In this document: positions 8,097 through 15,102 of the stretch, one piece after another
Layout of the letters: each line of letters starts with the position of its first letter
Position numbering within the stretch: position 1 is the first letter of the stretch
Source of the DNA: an uncultured Brevibacillus sp.
Lineage (GTDB): Bacteria > Bacillota > Bacilli > Brevibacillales > Brevibacillaceae
Reading direction: 5' to 3'
Length of the DNA stretch: 37,505 bases
Assembly (NCBI GenBank): GCA_946402065.1
Contig: CAMIVR010000044.1
Coordinates: forward strand, 1 to 37,505
Position numbers and translations under genes: made by a program
The notes under the pieces: generated by a model
Seen by the model: only the letters and a program-made list of their open reading frames with translations
Told to the model about the DNA's origin: nothing
Database searches by the model: none

Positions 8097-8935
8097 ACAA
8101 ACGCTTAGGTAAAGGACTTGGTGCACTCATCACATCGAATGTCGAGGAAGAGGGAGAGCTGGTTACAGAGGTTCTCATTTCAAAGATCCGCCCAAATCCT
8201 TATCAACCTAGGAAAGAGTTTGATCCTGCTGCATTAAAAGAATTGTCCGATTCGGTAAAAGAGCACGGTATTATCTCGCCGCTGATTGTGCGAAAAAGCA
8301 TCAAAGGGTTTGAACTGGTGGCAGGGGAAAGACGTCTTAGGGCTGCTAAGGAAGCTGAGCTGACGAAAGTTCCGGTGATTGTTAAAGCGTATACCGATCA
8401 ACAGTTGATGGAGATTGCGCTTATCGAAAACCTGCAGCGGGAAAACTTAAATCCGCTGGAAGAAGCAGAAGCGTTCGATAGGCTCATTCAGCATTTCAAC
8501 TATACGCAGGAAGAGCTGGCACAAAAGATTGGCAAGAGTCGGCCGCATGTAACCAATATTCTGCGCTTGCTCCAACTGCCCGATAAAATCAAACAGCTTG
8601 TTGCCGATTCGGCTTTGACCATGGGGCATGCCCGCACACTGATCACTGTGGAGGACCAGGAGCTGCAGTGGAAGCTGGCCAACGACGTGGTGAATAAGGA
8701 GCTAAGCGTTCGCCAGCTGGAGGATTTGGTCAAACAGCTAAATGTTTCACGTGAAACAAAAGCGAAGAAACCGGTGAAAAAGGATAAAAATGTCCTGAGA
8801 ATGGAAGAGCGGCTGCGGAATCGTTTTGGCACCTCTGTGCAAATTAAAAAAGGCAACAGAAAAGGGAAAATCGAAATCGAGTTCTTTTCGACGGAAGACT
8901 TACAGCGAATTCTTGACTTGTTGAATATTGAATAG
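8093..8935 (+). CDS. parB: Chromosome partitioning protein ParB (Spo0J)
   Basis: The parS-binding CTPase clamp that organises the origin region and loads SMC; in B. subtilis it also affects sporulation through Soj. It has 280 residues. The N-terminal ParB domain contains RPNPYQPR and the CTP-binding motif GERRLRAAK at 78-86. The [16 protein letters not shown] stretch is followed by a helix-turn-helix (YTQEELAQKIGKSRPHVTNILRLL), a basic linker and a C-terminal dimerisation domain. Its own coding sequence contains a perfect parS at 8743-8758, at the start of the linker. ATG at 8093 overlaps the soj stop. Confidence 0.97.
   Translation: MNKRLGKGLGALITSNVEEEGELVTEVLISKIRPNPYQPRKEFDPAALKELSDSVKEHGIISPLIVRKSIKGFELVAGERRLRAAKEAELTKVPVIVKAYTDQQLMEIALIENLQRENLNPLEEAEAFDRLIQHFNYTQEELAQKIGKSRPHVTNILRLLQLPDKIKQLVADSALTMGHARTLITVEDQELQWKLANDVVNKELSVRQLEDLVKQLNVSRETKAKKPVKKDKNVLRMEERLRNRFGTSVQIKKGNRKGKIEIEFFSTEDLQRILDLLNIE
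8743..8758. promoter_or_regulatory. parS: parS centromere site 2, inside parB
   Basis: A second exact TGTTTCACGTGAAACA, in the parB reading frame at residues reading NVSRET. A parS within this gene is also known in B. subtilis. It is about 2.9 kb from the first site, so ParB has at least two loading sites in this window. Confidence 0.97.
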
Positions 8936-8959
8936 CATGAATCATCCAAGGAGGAACTT

Positions 8960-10117
8960 ATGCGCATTGTTTATTTGGATAACGCTGCCTCTTCCTGGCC
9001 CAAACCGGAAAGTGTAAAGGACACCATGTCAGAAGTGATTGAAGGATACGCAGCCAACCCGGGACGAGGCGGACATGCGTTAGCGATGAAGGCGAGTAAG
9101 GTTTTATTCCGAACGAGAATGCAGCTCTCCCGGTTATTTGGGATTCAGAACCCGAATGACCTCTTTTTTTATATGAATGCCACGCAGGCGCTGAACCAAG
9201 CGATCAAGGGATTATTGCAAGCGGGAGACCACGTCGTTACATCGACGATTGAGCACAATTCGATCAGAAGGCCGCTCGAATATTTGCGGCGGACCAAAGA
9301 CATCGAGATTACGTATGTGCCGCCCCGCAGCGACGATCAGTTTTATGCGGAAGATTTCCAACGAGAGCTGCGGCCCAACACACGACTGCTGGCCGTCAGT
9401 CACGCCTCCAATTTGACCGGCGTTATTTTGCCGATCAAGCAGTTGGGCGCTGTTGCAAGAGAGCAGTCGGTTATTTTTCTCGTCGACGCTTCGCAGACAG
9501 CGGGTGTTTTGCCGATCAATATCGAGGAAATGAACATTGACATGCTTGCGTTTCCCGGGCATAAGGGCCTGTACGGGCCACAGGGAACGGGCGGCTTGTA
9601 CGTGCGCAGTGATCTGGAGCTGGAGCCGCTATTGCATGGAGGAACAGGCAGCCAATCAGAGGCGATTGAGCAGCCGACGACGAGACCGGACAGGTTTGAG
9701 AGCGGGACGGCAAACACGGTTGGAATCGCTGGCTTGTTGGCCGGCGTGACCTTTGTCATGGACAAGGGGATTGAAACCATCCACCGGCAGGAATGGGCGT
9801 TGGCGAAGAAAACAATCGAAGGGTTGCAGAGCATGCCTGAGGTTGAAGTGTACGGTCCGTCATCCGCTGTGGAACGCGTCGGCGTCGTTTCGTTTAATGT
9901 AAAAAATGCTGATGCATCAGAGGTTGCGTTTATTTTGGACCAGCAGTATGGGATCGCCACCAGAGCCGGCTACCACTGTACGCCGCTTGGCCATCAAACG
10001 GCAGGAACTGAACAGCGTGGAGCTGTCCGGGCCAGTTTCGGCGTGTTTAATACAGAAGAGGATGTGGAATTGCTGCTGACTGCCGTTGGAGAAATAGCTG
10101 CGGCTTTCAACCCATAA
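8960..10117 (+). CDS. Aminotransferase class V-fold PLP enzyme, cysteine desulfurase-like
   Basis: A 385-residue PLP-dependent enzyme of the NifS/CsdA-like class V aminotransferase group, probably the cysteine desulfurase-related family often seen beside parB in Bacilli. It opens with YLDNAASSWPKP, has TSTIEHNSIRRPL and LVDASQTAG, and the Schiff-base Lys lies in FPGHKGLYGPQGTGG (K202). The active-site-like Cys is C340 in ATRAGYHCTPLGH. That Cys and the short loop fit a desulfurase, but the true substrate cannot be read from sequence. ATG at 8960 has a near-perfect AAGGAGGA upstream. It follows parB by 24 bases and may share its transcript. Confidence 0.9.
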   Translation: MRIVYLDNAASSWPKPESVKDTMSEVIEGYAANPGRGGHALAMKASKVLFRTRMQLSRLFGIQNPNDLFFYMNATQALNQAIKGLLQAGDHVVTSTIEHNSIRRPLEYLRRTKDIEITYVPPRSDDQFYAEDFQRELRPNTRLLAVSHASNLTGVILPIKQLGAVAREQSVIFLVDASQTAGVLPINIEEMNIDMLAFPGHKGLYGPQGTGGLYVRSDLELEPLLHGGTGSQSEAIEQPTTRPDRFESGTANTVGIAGLLAGVTFVMDKGIETIHRQEWALAKKTIEGLQSMPEVEVYGPSSAVERVGVVSFNVKNADASEVAFILDQQYGIATRAGYHCTPLGHQTAGTEQRGAVRASFGVFNTEEDVELLLTAVGEIAAAFNP

Positions 10118-10138
10118 TCGCTCAGAGGAGGAGAACCG

Positions 10139-10858
10139 GTGTTTTTGCTCGGTACGCTTGTGAATGTGATCGCAATCATCATTGGCTCCCTTGTAGGACG
10201 CTTTTTATCGAGAATTCCTGAGGGGATACGCCACACAGTCATGCAGGGCTTGGGGCTCGCGGTCATATTGTTGGGATTGACGATGAGCTTTCAATCGAAA
10301 AACTTCCTGCTGCTGATTTTCAGTCTGATTCTTGGCTCTGTTCTGGGAGAATTGCTAAAAATTGATGACCGTTTGAATCAAGTCGGGAGGTTTTTGGAGA
10401 AAAAGGTCGGAGGAAAGAAACAGGGCAGTATCGCAACAGGCTTTGTCACGGCGACACTGGTATATTGTATCGGGGCGATGGCTGTACTGGGGGCAATGGA
10501 CAGCGGGTTGCGTGGAAATCATGATATTCTGTACACAAAATCGTTGTTGGACGGTTTTTCCGCCATTATTTTTACGTCAACATTAGGAATCGGCGTCGTA
10601 TTTTCCATCGTACCCGTCTTTTTCTATCAAGGAGCAATCGCACTTCTATCGACACAGATCTACCACGTGGTCAGCCAAAGCGTACTGGATTCGATACTCG
10701 TTGAAGTGACTGGCGTTGGCGGGCTATTGATCGCCGCCATCGGTATCAATATTCTTGAGATCAAGCAAATTAAAGTTGCAAATATGCTGCCTGCTCTCGT
10801 CGTTGCTGCCTTTGGCGTGCCGCTGGTGGCCTGGTTGACGAATGTCTTCGGCCAATAA
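10139..10858 (+). CDS. DUF554 family membrane protein
   Basis: A 239-residue integral membrane protein of the DUF554 (YdfK-like) family, of unknown function. It has about six to seven hydrophobic segments, opening with FLLGTLVNVIAIIIGSLVG. Other family-like stretches are VYCIGAMAVLGAMDSGLRG and LLDGFSAIIFTSTLGIGV, with Gly-rich, small-residue helices suggesting a carrier or channel. The GTG start at 10139 follows AGGAGGAGA. It lies 21 bases after the aminotransferase stop, so the two are probably co-transcribed, and it ends in a clear terminator. Confidence 0.9.
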   Translation: MFLLGTLVNVIAIIIGSLVGRFLSRIPEGIRHTVMQGLGLAVILLGLTMSFQSKNFLLLIFSLILGSVLGELLKIDDRLNQVGRFLEKKVGGKKQGSIATGFVTATLVYCIGAMAVLGAMDSGLRGNHDILYTKSLLDGFSAIIFTSTLGIGVVFSIVPVFFYQGAIALLSTQIYHVVSQSVLDSILVEVTGVGGLLIAAIGINILEIKQIKVANMLPALVVAAFGVPLVAWLTNVFGQ

Positions 10859-10884
10859 TCCGAGACAATGATGGTGTGTAATTA

Positions 10885-10911
10885 ACGAGTCCGATTCCGG
10901 GCTCGTTTTTT
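10885..10911 (+). terminator. Terminator after DUF554 gene
   Basis: ACGAGTCC at 10885-10892 pairs with GGGCTCGT at 10899-10906 (one G-U), with a 6-nt loop and a T-run. Confidence 0.85.
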
Positions 10912-11403
10912 GGTCGAGCGGGCAAAACGTGGCAGTGCTTAAAAACGAAGGAATGGTTGAAAGCAAAGAACGCGGTAAGGCGATTTGCCGTAGAGAAAAA
11001 TGCCCGATTTCATAGGTAAGAAGAGAACGTCGGCTAAGCGATTACAATAGGGCAAGAATAGCTTTGAATAAAAGCGGGAGGGATAAAAGGTACCGGTCTG
11101 AGGAAGTTGAGATTTTTTAGAAAGGAGAGGGAGGGTGAAAATATCGATGGAAGAGTGAACAAGAGGAAAAAAGGAGGGCTGATAAAAAGGAAAATGACTT
11201 GAGCAGTCGGATGACAGACCAAGTCGTTCAAAATTGCACCTTTTTAAAGGCAAATTGCGTCAAAATAGAAGCGTGGCCGGGTTTGTTCAGGGAAAGGCTC
11301 TTCAGCATACTCGGCAAGAATTTGCGCAATGGCAGTTCATCAAGGCGAAAACATTTCACCCGAATTCGGCATTTTTGCAAAATCCGCAAGACGCCGGGGT
11401 ATT
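10912..11403. other. Gene-free, purine-rich interval between convergent genes
   Basis: About 490 bases lie between the DUF554 terminator and the end of yyaC. Short ORFs in all frames have no codon bias, good RBS or familiar motifs. The + strand from about 10940 to 11200 is strongly A/G-rich. Near the yyaC end are the palindrome CCGAATTCGG at 11360-11369 and a diverged copy of the dispersed palindrome. It looks like decayed or structural spacer. Confidence 0.5.
11368..11386. repeat. Dispersed palindrome, copy 2 (diverged)
   Basis: The core ATTTTTGCAAAAT at 11371-11383 plus a following CC matches the 19-bp element at 452-470 and 19716-19734, but the left flank is GGC rather than AGG. It can still form a hairpin just past the yyaC stop codon (on the - strand), without a T-run. 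Confidence 0.55.
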
Positions 11404-12012
11404 CTACTCAGGAGACAAGGAGTTGATTTTCATTTCGCTCTTGGACAAGGAATTGTCAACTTGCAAAAGCGAGCTGGCGATAATTTCTGCCATGCGCATG
11501 ACGAGGTACAGACGCGTGTTTTGCAACACAAAATACTCCATAAACCCGCCGACGTTCACGATTCCGGTAATGTGTAAATCACCGACAGAAGGCAGCTCTT
11601 TTTTCACGCCGGCCCCGGGTTTCAGCGGTCCATCGGCGACGTTGATCGTACCGACGCTGCTGTATTGGCCCAGACACGCGTCGATGGCGATAATGACAGG
11701 GTTACGGTGGGCACGCTGGATATTTTCAATTTTATCGGCCAAGTTAATTGCGTGAACGGGTTCTTCTAACGTACCATATACGTGTAGTTTACGCAGGTAA
11801 CCAGCTTTAAGCTTCGTGCCGACCAACGGACCGAGAGCATCGCCAGTGGAACGGTCTGTCCCGATGCATAGAATTACAATCTCCCTTTCAGGGGATTTCA
11901 TTGTGAAACAATTGCTGAGATAATGGGTAAGTATATCAATTGCGTTATCGTTGCGATATTCCACTTTAAGCGGAGAGGAAGGAAATCTGAGCCGTTCATC
12001 GAACCGATTCAT
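11404..12012 (-). CDS. yyaC: Spore protease YyaC
   Basis: A 202-residue protein related to the germination protease GPR, made in the forespore under sigma-F in B. subtilis and conserved in endospore formers. The hallmark is CIGTDRSTGDALGPLVG, followed by NPVIIAIDACLGQ and PSVGDLHITGIVNVGGFMEYFVLQ. I chose the ATG at 12012 because GGAGG lies five bases upstream on this strand. An ATG at 12042 would add ten residues without an RBS. It is one of three - strand genes in the window and is divergent from the DUF3343 gene. Its presence is the best single sign that the organism sporulates. Confidence 0.93.
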   Translation of the reverse strand: MNRFDERLRFPSSPLKVEYRNDNAIDILTHYLSNCFTMKSPEREIVILCIGTDRSTGDALGPLVGTKLKAGYLRKLHVYGTLEEPVHAINLADKIENIQRAHRNPVIIAIDACLGQYSSVGTINVADGPLKPGAGVKKELPSVGDLHITGIVNVGGFMEYFVLQNTRLYLVMRMAEIIASSLLQVDNSLSKSEMKINSLSPE

Positions 12013-12040
12013 GGTTACCTCCATAGAAGGAAAAGTATTC

Positions 12041-12071
12041 ACAGTATACGGCGATTTGTGGAAATTTATAC
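12041..12071 (-). promoter_or_regulatory. Possible sporulation (sigma-F/G-type) promoter for yyaC
   Basis: On the - strand a GTATA at 12071-12067 is followed by a CGTATACTG block at 12050-12042, with spacing near that of sigma-F/G promoters. The -10 matches only partly. The main support is that yyaC is sigma-F-controlled in B. subtilis. Confidence 0.3.
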
Positions 12072-12174
12072 CTAATTGAGAAATATAGAGTCACTTGGCA
12101 GTCATAAGAGGATGACGCAACTGGAAAACTGGAAGCGAAAGCAGGAAAAACATGCAAGGAAGGGAGAAAATCTC

Positions 12175-12450
12175 GTGTCAGGTGATACAGTCGTACTCGC
12201 ATTTGATTCGACCCAGCAGGCATTGCGCGCGGAAATGCTGCTTGAATATGCAGATATTGAGATCGATACGCGGCCAACTCCCAAGGAAATTACGGCTGGC
12301 TGCGCCTTATCTATCGAATTTTCCCTCGCTGACTACCAAACAGCGCGTGAAGTGATCGAGGGGCAGCAGGTCGTGATCAGAGGATACTTTCGCCGTTTTG
12401 ACGATGGGTATGATGAAATAGACGAAACAGGGGAAAGGAGATACGCATAA
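12175..12450 (+). CDS. DUF3343 domain protein (small Se/S carrier-like)
   Basis: A 91-residue protein of the DUF3343 family. The pattern VVLAFDSTQQALRAEMLLEYADIEIDTRPTP, then EITAGCALSIEFSLADY, fits this family; the Cys sits in the ITAGCALSI motif. The family has been described as putative selenium or sulfur carrier proteins, so a link to the cysteine desulfurase-like gene at 8960 is possible, but that is inference. I chose GTG at 12175, preceded by AGGAAGGGA, because family similarity begins there. Earlier in-frame starts (12076, 12112) add a Lys-rich stretch with poor RBS. The C-terminus is acidic. Its stop overlaps the next start by one base. Confidence 0.8.
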   Translation: MSGDTVVLAFDSTQQALRAEMLLEYADIEIDTRPTPKEITAGCALSIEFSLADYQTAREVIEGQQVVIRGYFRRFDDGYDEIDETGERRYA

Positions 12451-13319
12451 TGCAAGAGCTAAAAGGATTTGACGAGATGTTTACGGAAATATTCAGCTAC
12501 CTGTCTAATCCTGCGTTATGGTTCAATTTCGGGATCGGCGTACTGAAAATAGTGACGATCGTCATTGCTGCCAAAATCTCCATGCCGATTTTGGAGGCGA
12601 GCATCAACCGGGTCTTTCAGCGGCGCGAATCCGGGAAAATCAAGTTTGACCGCCGCAGGGTGGACACGCTCAGGGTGCTCGTTAACCATGTCGCCCGTTA
12701 TACCATTTACTTCATTACGATTTTGCTCGTGGTGTTTCAGCTTGGGTTTGATCTCCGGCCGGTCTTGGTCAGTGCCGGAGTTCTTGGGCTCGCGGTCGGC
12801 TTCGGGGCGCAAAGCCTGGTTCGCGATGTCATCACCGGGTTTTTTATCATTTTTGAAGATCAGTTTGCCGTCGGCGATTTTGTGACGATCAATACATTTA
12901 ATGGAACCGTACAGGAAATAGGTCTTCGCATTACAAAAATCAGAAGCTCTACAGGAGAGCTTCATATCATTCCGAATGGCAGCATCAATCAGGTGACGAA
13001 TTTTTCCTTGCAAAATACGATTGCCGTATTGGATATTTCTGTAGCATACGAGGAGAATATTGAGCATGTGCAAGCTGTTATCGCAGAGGTAGCGAAAAAG
13101 GCACAAAAAGAGAATCAGGATATTGTCAATGATCCGCAAGTGCTTGGTGTGCAATCGTTCGGCCCGACGGGAGTCACCATACGGGTAACGGTCGAGTGCA
13201 AACCCAATACGCATTACGGCGTCGCCAGAAAGCTGAGGGCGATGATAAAGGAAGAATTCGAAGCGAAAGGCATCGAGATTCCGAATTGGAATTTGGCTAC
13301 GCTGGCAGGAAAAGAATGA
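12450..13319 (+). CDS. Small-conductance mechanosensitive channel, MscS family
   Basis: A 289-residue MscS-type channel (YkuT/YkuT-like) that opens under membrane tension to release solutes after osmotic downshock. Hydrophobic segments lie at about 24-45 and 72-95. The pore-lining TM3 runs from about 105, VSAGVLGLAVGFGAQSLVRDVITG, with the Gly/Ala packing pattern of the family. The beta domain follows (FEDQFAVGDFVTI, GTVQEIGLRITKIRSSTGELHIIPNG), then a C-terminal alpha/beta domain. ATG at 12450 shares its first base with the stop of the DUF3343 gene, and AAAGGAGA lies upstream, so the two are coupled. Confidence 0.93.
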   Translation: MQELKGFDEMFTEIFSYLSNPALWFNFGIGVLKIVTIVIAAKISMPILEASINRVFQRRESGKIKFDRRRVDTLRVLVNHVARYTIYFITILLVVFQLGFDLRPVLVSAGVLGLAVGFGAQSLVRDVITGFFIIFEDQFAVGDFVTINTFNGTVQEIGLRITKIRSSTGELHIIPNGSINQVTNFSLQNTIAVLDISVAYEENIEHVQAVIAEVAKKAQKENQDIVNDPQVLGVQSFGPTGVTIRVTVECKPNTHYGVARKLRAMIKEEFEAKGIEIPNWNLATLAGKE

Positions 13320-13338
13320 GGGCAGAGGGGGATGAAAC

Positions 13339-13551
13339 GTGGAACGGAAACAATTTCAGCTCGGCGATATTGTCCAGATGAAAAAGGCCCATCCGTGTGG
13401 GACCAATGCATGGAAGGTCATCCGGATGGGAATGGATATTCGGATTAAATGTACGGGGTGTGAGCATAGCGTGATGATTCCGCGCATGGAATTCGAACGA
13501 AAAATGAAAAAGGTACTGGTCCAGGCTGAACAGCAGAGCGACGAGCAATAA
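13339..13551 (+). CDS. yyzM: DUF951 domain protein
   Basis: A 70-residue protein of the DUF951 family, conserved near parB in Bacilli and of unknown function. It has LGDIVQMKKAHPCGTNAWKVIRMGMDIRIKCTGCEHSVMIPR: a small beta-rich fold with cysteines at HPCG and KCTGCEH that could bind a metal, and an SH3-like character by inspection. The C-terminal tail is charged and helical. GTG at 13339 follows GAGGGGGA. It lies 19 bases after mscS and is likely the last gene of that transcript. Confidence 0.9.
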   Translation: MERKQFQLGDIVQMKKAHPCGTNAWKVIRMGMDIRIKCTGCEHSVMIPRMEFERKMKKVLVQAEQQSDEQ

Positions 13552-13559
13552 AAACGAGA

Positions 13560-13602
13560 ACAGAGGATCGCATAAAAATTTGAACACCCTCTCTGTCTTT
13601 TT
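13560..13602 (+). terminator. Terminator after DUF951 gene
   Basis: ACAGAG at 13560-13565 pairs with CTCTGT at 13591-13596, followed by CTTTTTC. The loop is long (about 25 nt), and it overlaps the next promoter. Confidence 0.5.
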
Positions 13603-13609
13603 CTATAAT
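13580..13609 (+). promoter_or_regulatory. Sigma-A promoter of Ig-like protein gene
   Basis: TTGAAC at 13580-13585, an 18-bp spacer and a consensus TATAAT at 13604-13609, 27 bases before the chosen start codon. Confidence 0.7.
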
Positions 13610-13635
13610 CAGTTGCAAGAAGAGGGGGAATGTTG

Positions 13636-14763
13636 ATGAACAGTATGAGATTGCCGAATCGTGTGTTGATTTTGCTTGTTCTTGCTTGCGTGGTTCTATT
13701 GAGCGGAAAGGCAGCATCAGCAAATGCGGCAGCAGCTTCACTAATCACCATTACACCGCAGGACGGAGCGACTGACATCGCCGCATCAGCAGAGATCACG
13801 ATTACTTTTCAAAAAGCAGTCCGCTTGGCAAATGGAACGGCATTGACCAGCCGCAATGCGGAAAGCGTCATTGACTTCAAAAAGGTCGGCGGCGGGACGG
13901 TTCCTGCGACGATCAGCTGGAGCCCAACCAAGAAAAAGATAACGATCAAGCCGAAAAATACGCTGGCCTATGACACACGTTATACTGTCAGAATCCCAGA
14001 GGGAAAAGTGAAGGATGCGCAAGGCAGCCTGAATAAAGCAGTAGAAGCCGGTTTTAAAACGGAAAAGGCCGAGGCACCGTATCAGGTCGCATTCACGCCT
14101 GCAAAGGGAGCTGCAAATATCGCGACAGACAGCGCGATCAAGCTGGTGCTGAACAAACAAGTCAAGCTTGCAGGCGGAAAGCCGATTACCAAAGATGCGG
14201 TTGAGCGGATATGCAAACTGACGGACAATCAGCAGAAGAAAGTAACATTTGCAGGCAATTGGGATGAATCGACGCGGACGATCACCATTCGTCCAGATGG
14301 CAATCTGCAAAACGCGATGACCTACACGGTGACACTGCTTGAAAACAAAGTAATCGACAAGCAAGGCAATAAAAACCCTGCAATTTCTAGTACGTTTACG
14401 ACGGTGGCATTTAAGGACGACATTCCACCGACAGTGACGGTTACTCCGGCTCACGGAGCCCAAAAGGTCGCATTAACGTCGAATGTAACCCTGCAGTTTG
14501 CCGAAGATGTAGTCGCAAAGGACGGATCGGTTCTCTCCAGTAATACGGTCGCCGATCTGGTAAAGTGGTATGACAGCAAGGGGAATCCGGTAAGCTGTAC
14601 AGCTACATGGAACAAGAGCAAGCGAACCATCACCTTGCGTGTGAAAGGAAAGCTGCTCAAGAATACGACGTACTTTGTCGATTTGCCGGCAAATGCGGTG
14701 AAGGACCTGGCGGGGAACGGCAACAACCACGTATTTGTTTCCTTTTTTACAAATGCACGATAG
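13636..14763 (+). CDS. Secreted protein with three bacterial Ig-like (Big_5-type) domains
   Basis: A 375-residue exported protein. The N-terminus (basic MNSMRLPNR, hydrophobic VLILLVLACVVLLSG, then ASANAAAA) is a signal peptide with likely cleavage after an Ala near residue 30. Three repeats of about 115 residues follow, each opening with TP-x-x-GA (TPQDGATDIA, TPAKGAANIA, TPAHGAQKVA). Each ends with an NTxYxV...KDxxGN-type strand followed by FxT. This is the Big_5/SbsA-like Ig fold of S-layer and cell-surface proteins. No S-layer homology domain or sortase motif is present, so it is probably secreted or loosely wall-bound. I chose ATG 13636 over 13630 because of RBS spacing. It stands alone with its own promoter and two terminators. 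Confidence 0.85.
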   Translation: MNSMRLPNRVLILLVLACVVLLSGKAASANAAAASLITITPQDGATDIAASAEITITFQKAVRLANGTALTSRNAESVIDFKKVGGGTVPATISWSPTKKKITIKPKNTLAYDTRYTVRIPEGKVKDAQGSLNKAVEAGFKTEKAEAPYQVAFTPAKGAANIATDSAIKLVLNKQVKLAGGKPITKDAVERICKLTDNQQKKVTFAGNWDESTRTITIRPDGNLQNAMTYTVTLLENKVIDKQGNKNPAISSTFTTVAFKDDIPPTVTVTPAHGAQKVALTSNVTLQFAEDVVAKDGSVLSSNTVADLVKWYDSKGNPVSCTATWNKSKRTITLRVKGKLLKNTTYFVDLPANAVKDLAGNGNNHVFVSFFTNAR

Positions 14764-14770
14764 GAATGGG

Positions 14771-14807
14771 AAAGGATGTCGCCCAGCAATGGCAGGCGTC
14801 CTTTTTT
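14771..14807 (+). terminator. First terminator after Ig-like gene
   Basis: AAAGGA-CGCC at 14771-14783 (with a short TGT bulge) pairs with GGCG-TCCTTT near 14795-14804, followed by a T-run. Confidence 0.65.
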
Positions 14808-14829
14808 CGATTTCCATTGGAGGAATGCC

Positions 14830-14878
14830 CAGGGGCTGATCTAAAAGTCTAAAAGACTTGTGGATAGCCCCTGTTTTT
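14830..14878 (+). terminator. Second terminator after Ig-like gene
   Basis: CAGGGGCT at 14830-14837 pairs with AGCCCCTG at 14866-14873. An inner AAGTC/GACTT hairpin sits between them, and TTTTT follows. It insulates the DnaA-box cluster from upstream transcription. Confidence 0.75.
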
Positions 14879-14881
14879 AGT

Positions 14882-14999
14882 TTGTCCACATGAAATCCAC
14901 AGAAAATGTGGATAACTTACACCTTCCAGTGTAGATAAAATGAGCAATAGCCAAAATAAGGGAATCGGTATTTTTTGATTATCCACAGGTTTATCAACA
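14882..14999. promoter_or_regulatory. Cluster of six DnaA-box-like sites
   Basis: Against the consensus TTATCCACA the region has two perfect boxes, at 14907-14915 (-) and 14979-14987 (+). Three one-mismatch boxes lie at 14882-14890 (+, TTGTCCACA), 14930-14938 (-, TTATCTACA) and 14991-14999 (+, TTATCAACA), and a two-mismatch site at 14893-14901 (+). Six sites in 118 bases far exceeds chance. The spacer is AT-rich. The cluster is not at dnaA, so it is more likely a DnaA-binding control or titration site than oriC itself. Confidence 0.8.
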
Positions 15000-15102
15000 G
15001 GCAGGGGATAGATTTTTCCTAAATTTGCTTCAAGTAAGGATAGGAACGGCAGGTTTAGAAATACTTAGACATAGGTGGGGGGATAAAAGGAGGGAATCAG
15101 GC

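Noticed and set aside
11234..11755. 173-codon + strand frame across the yyaC 3' end
   Set aside because: Most of it is antisense to yyaC. The non-overlapping part lies in the gene-free interval and lacks an RBS and motifs.
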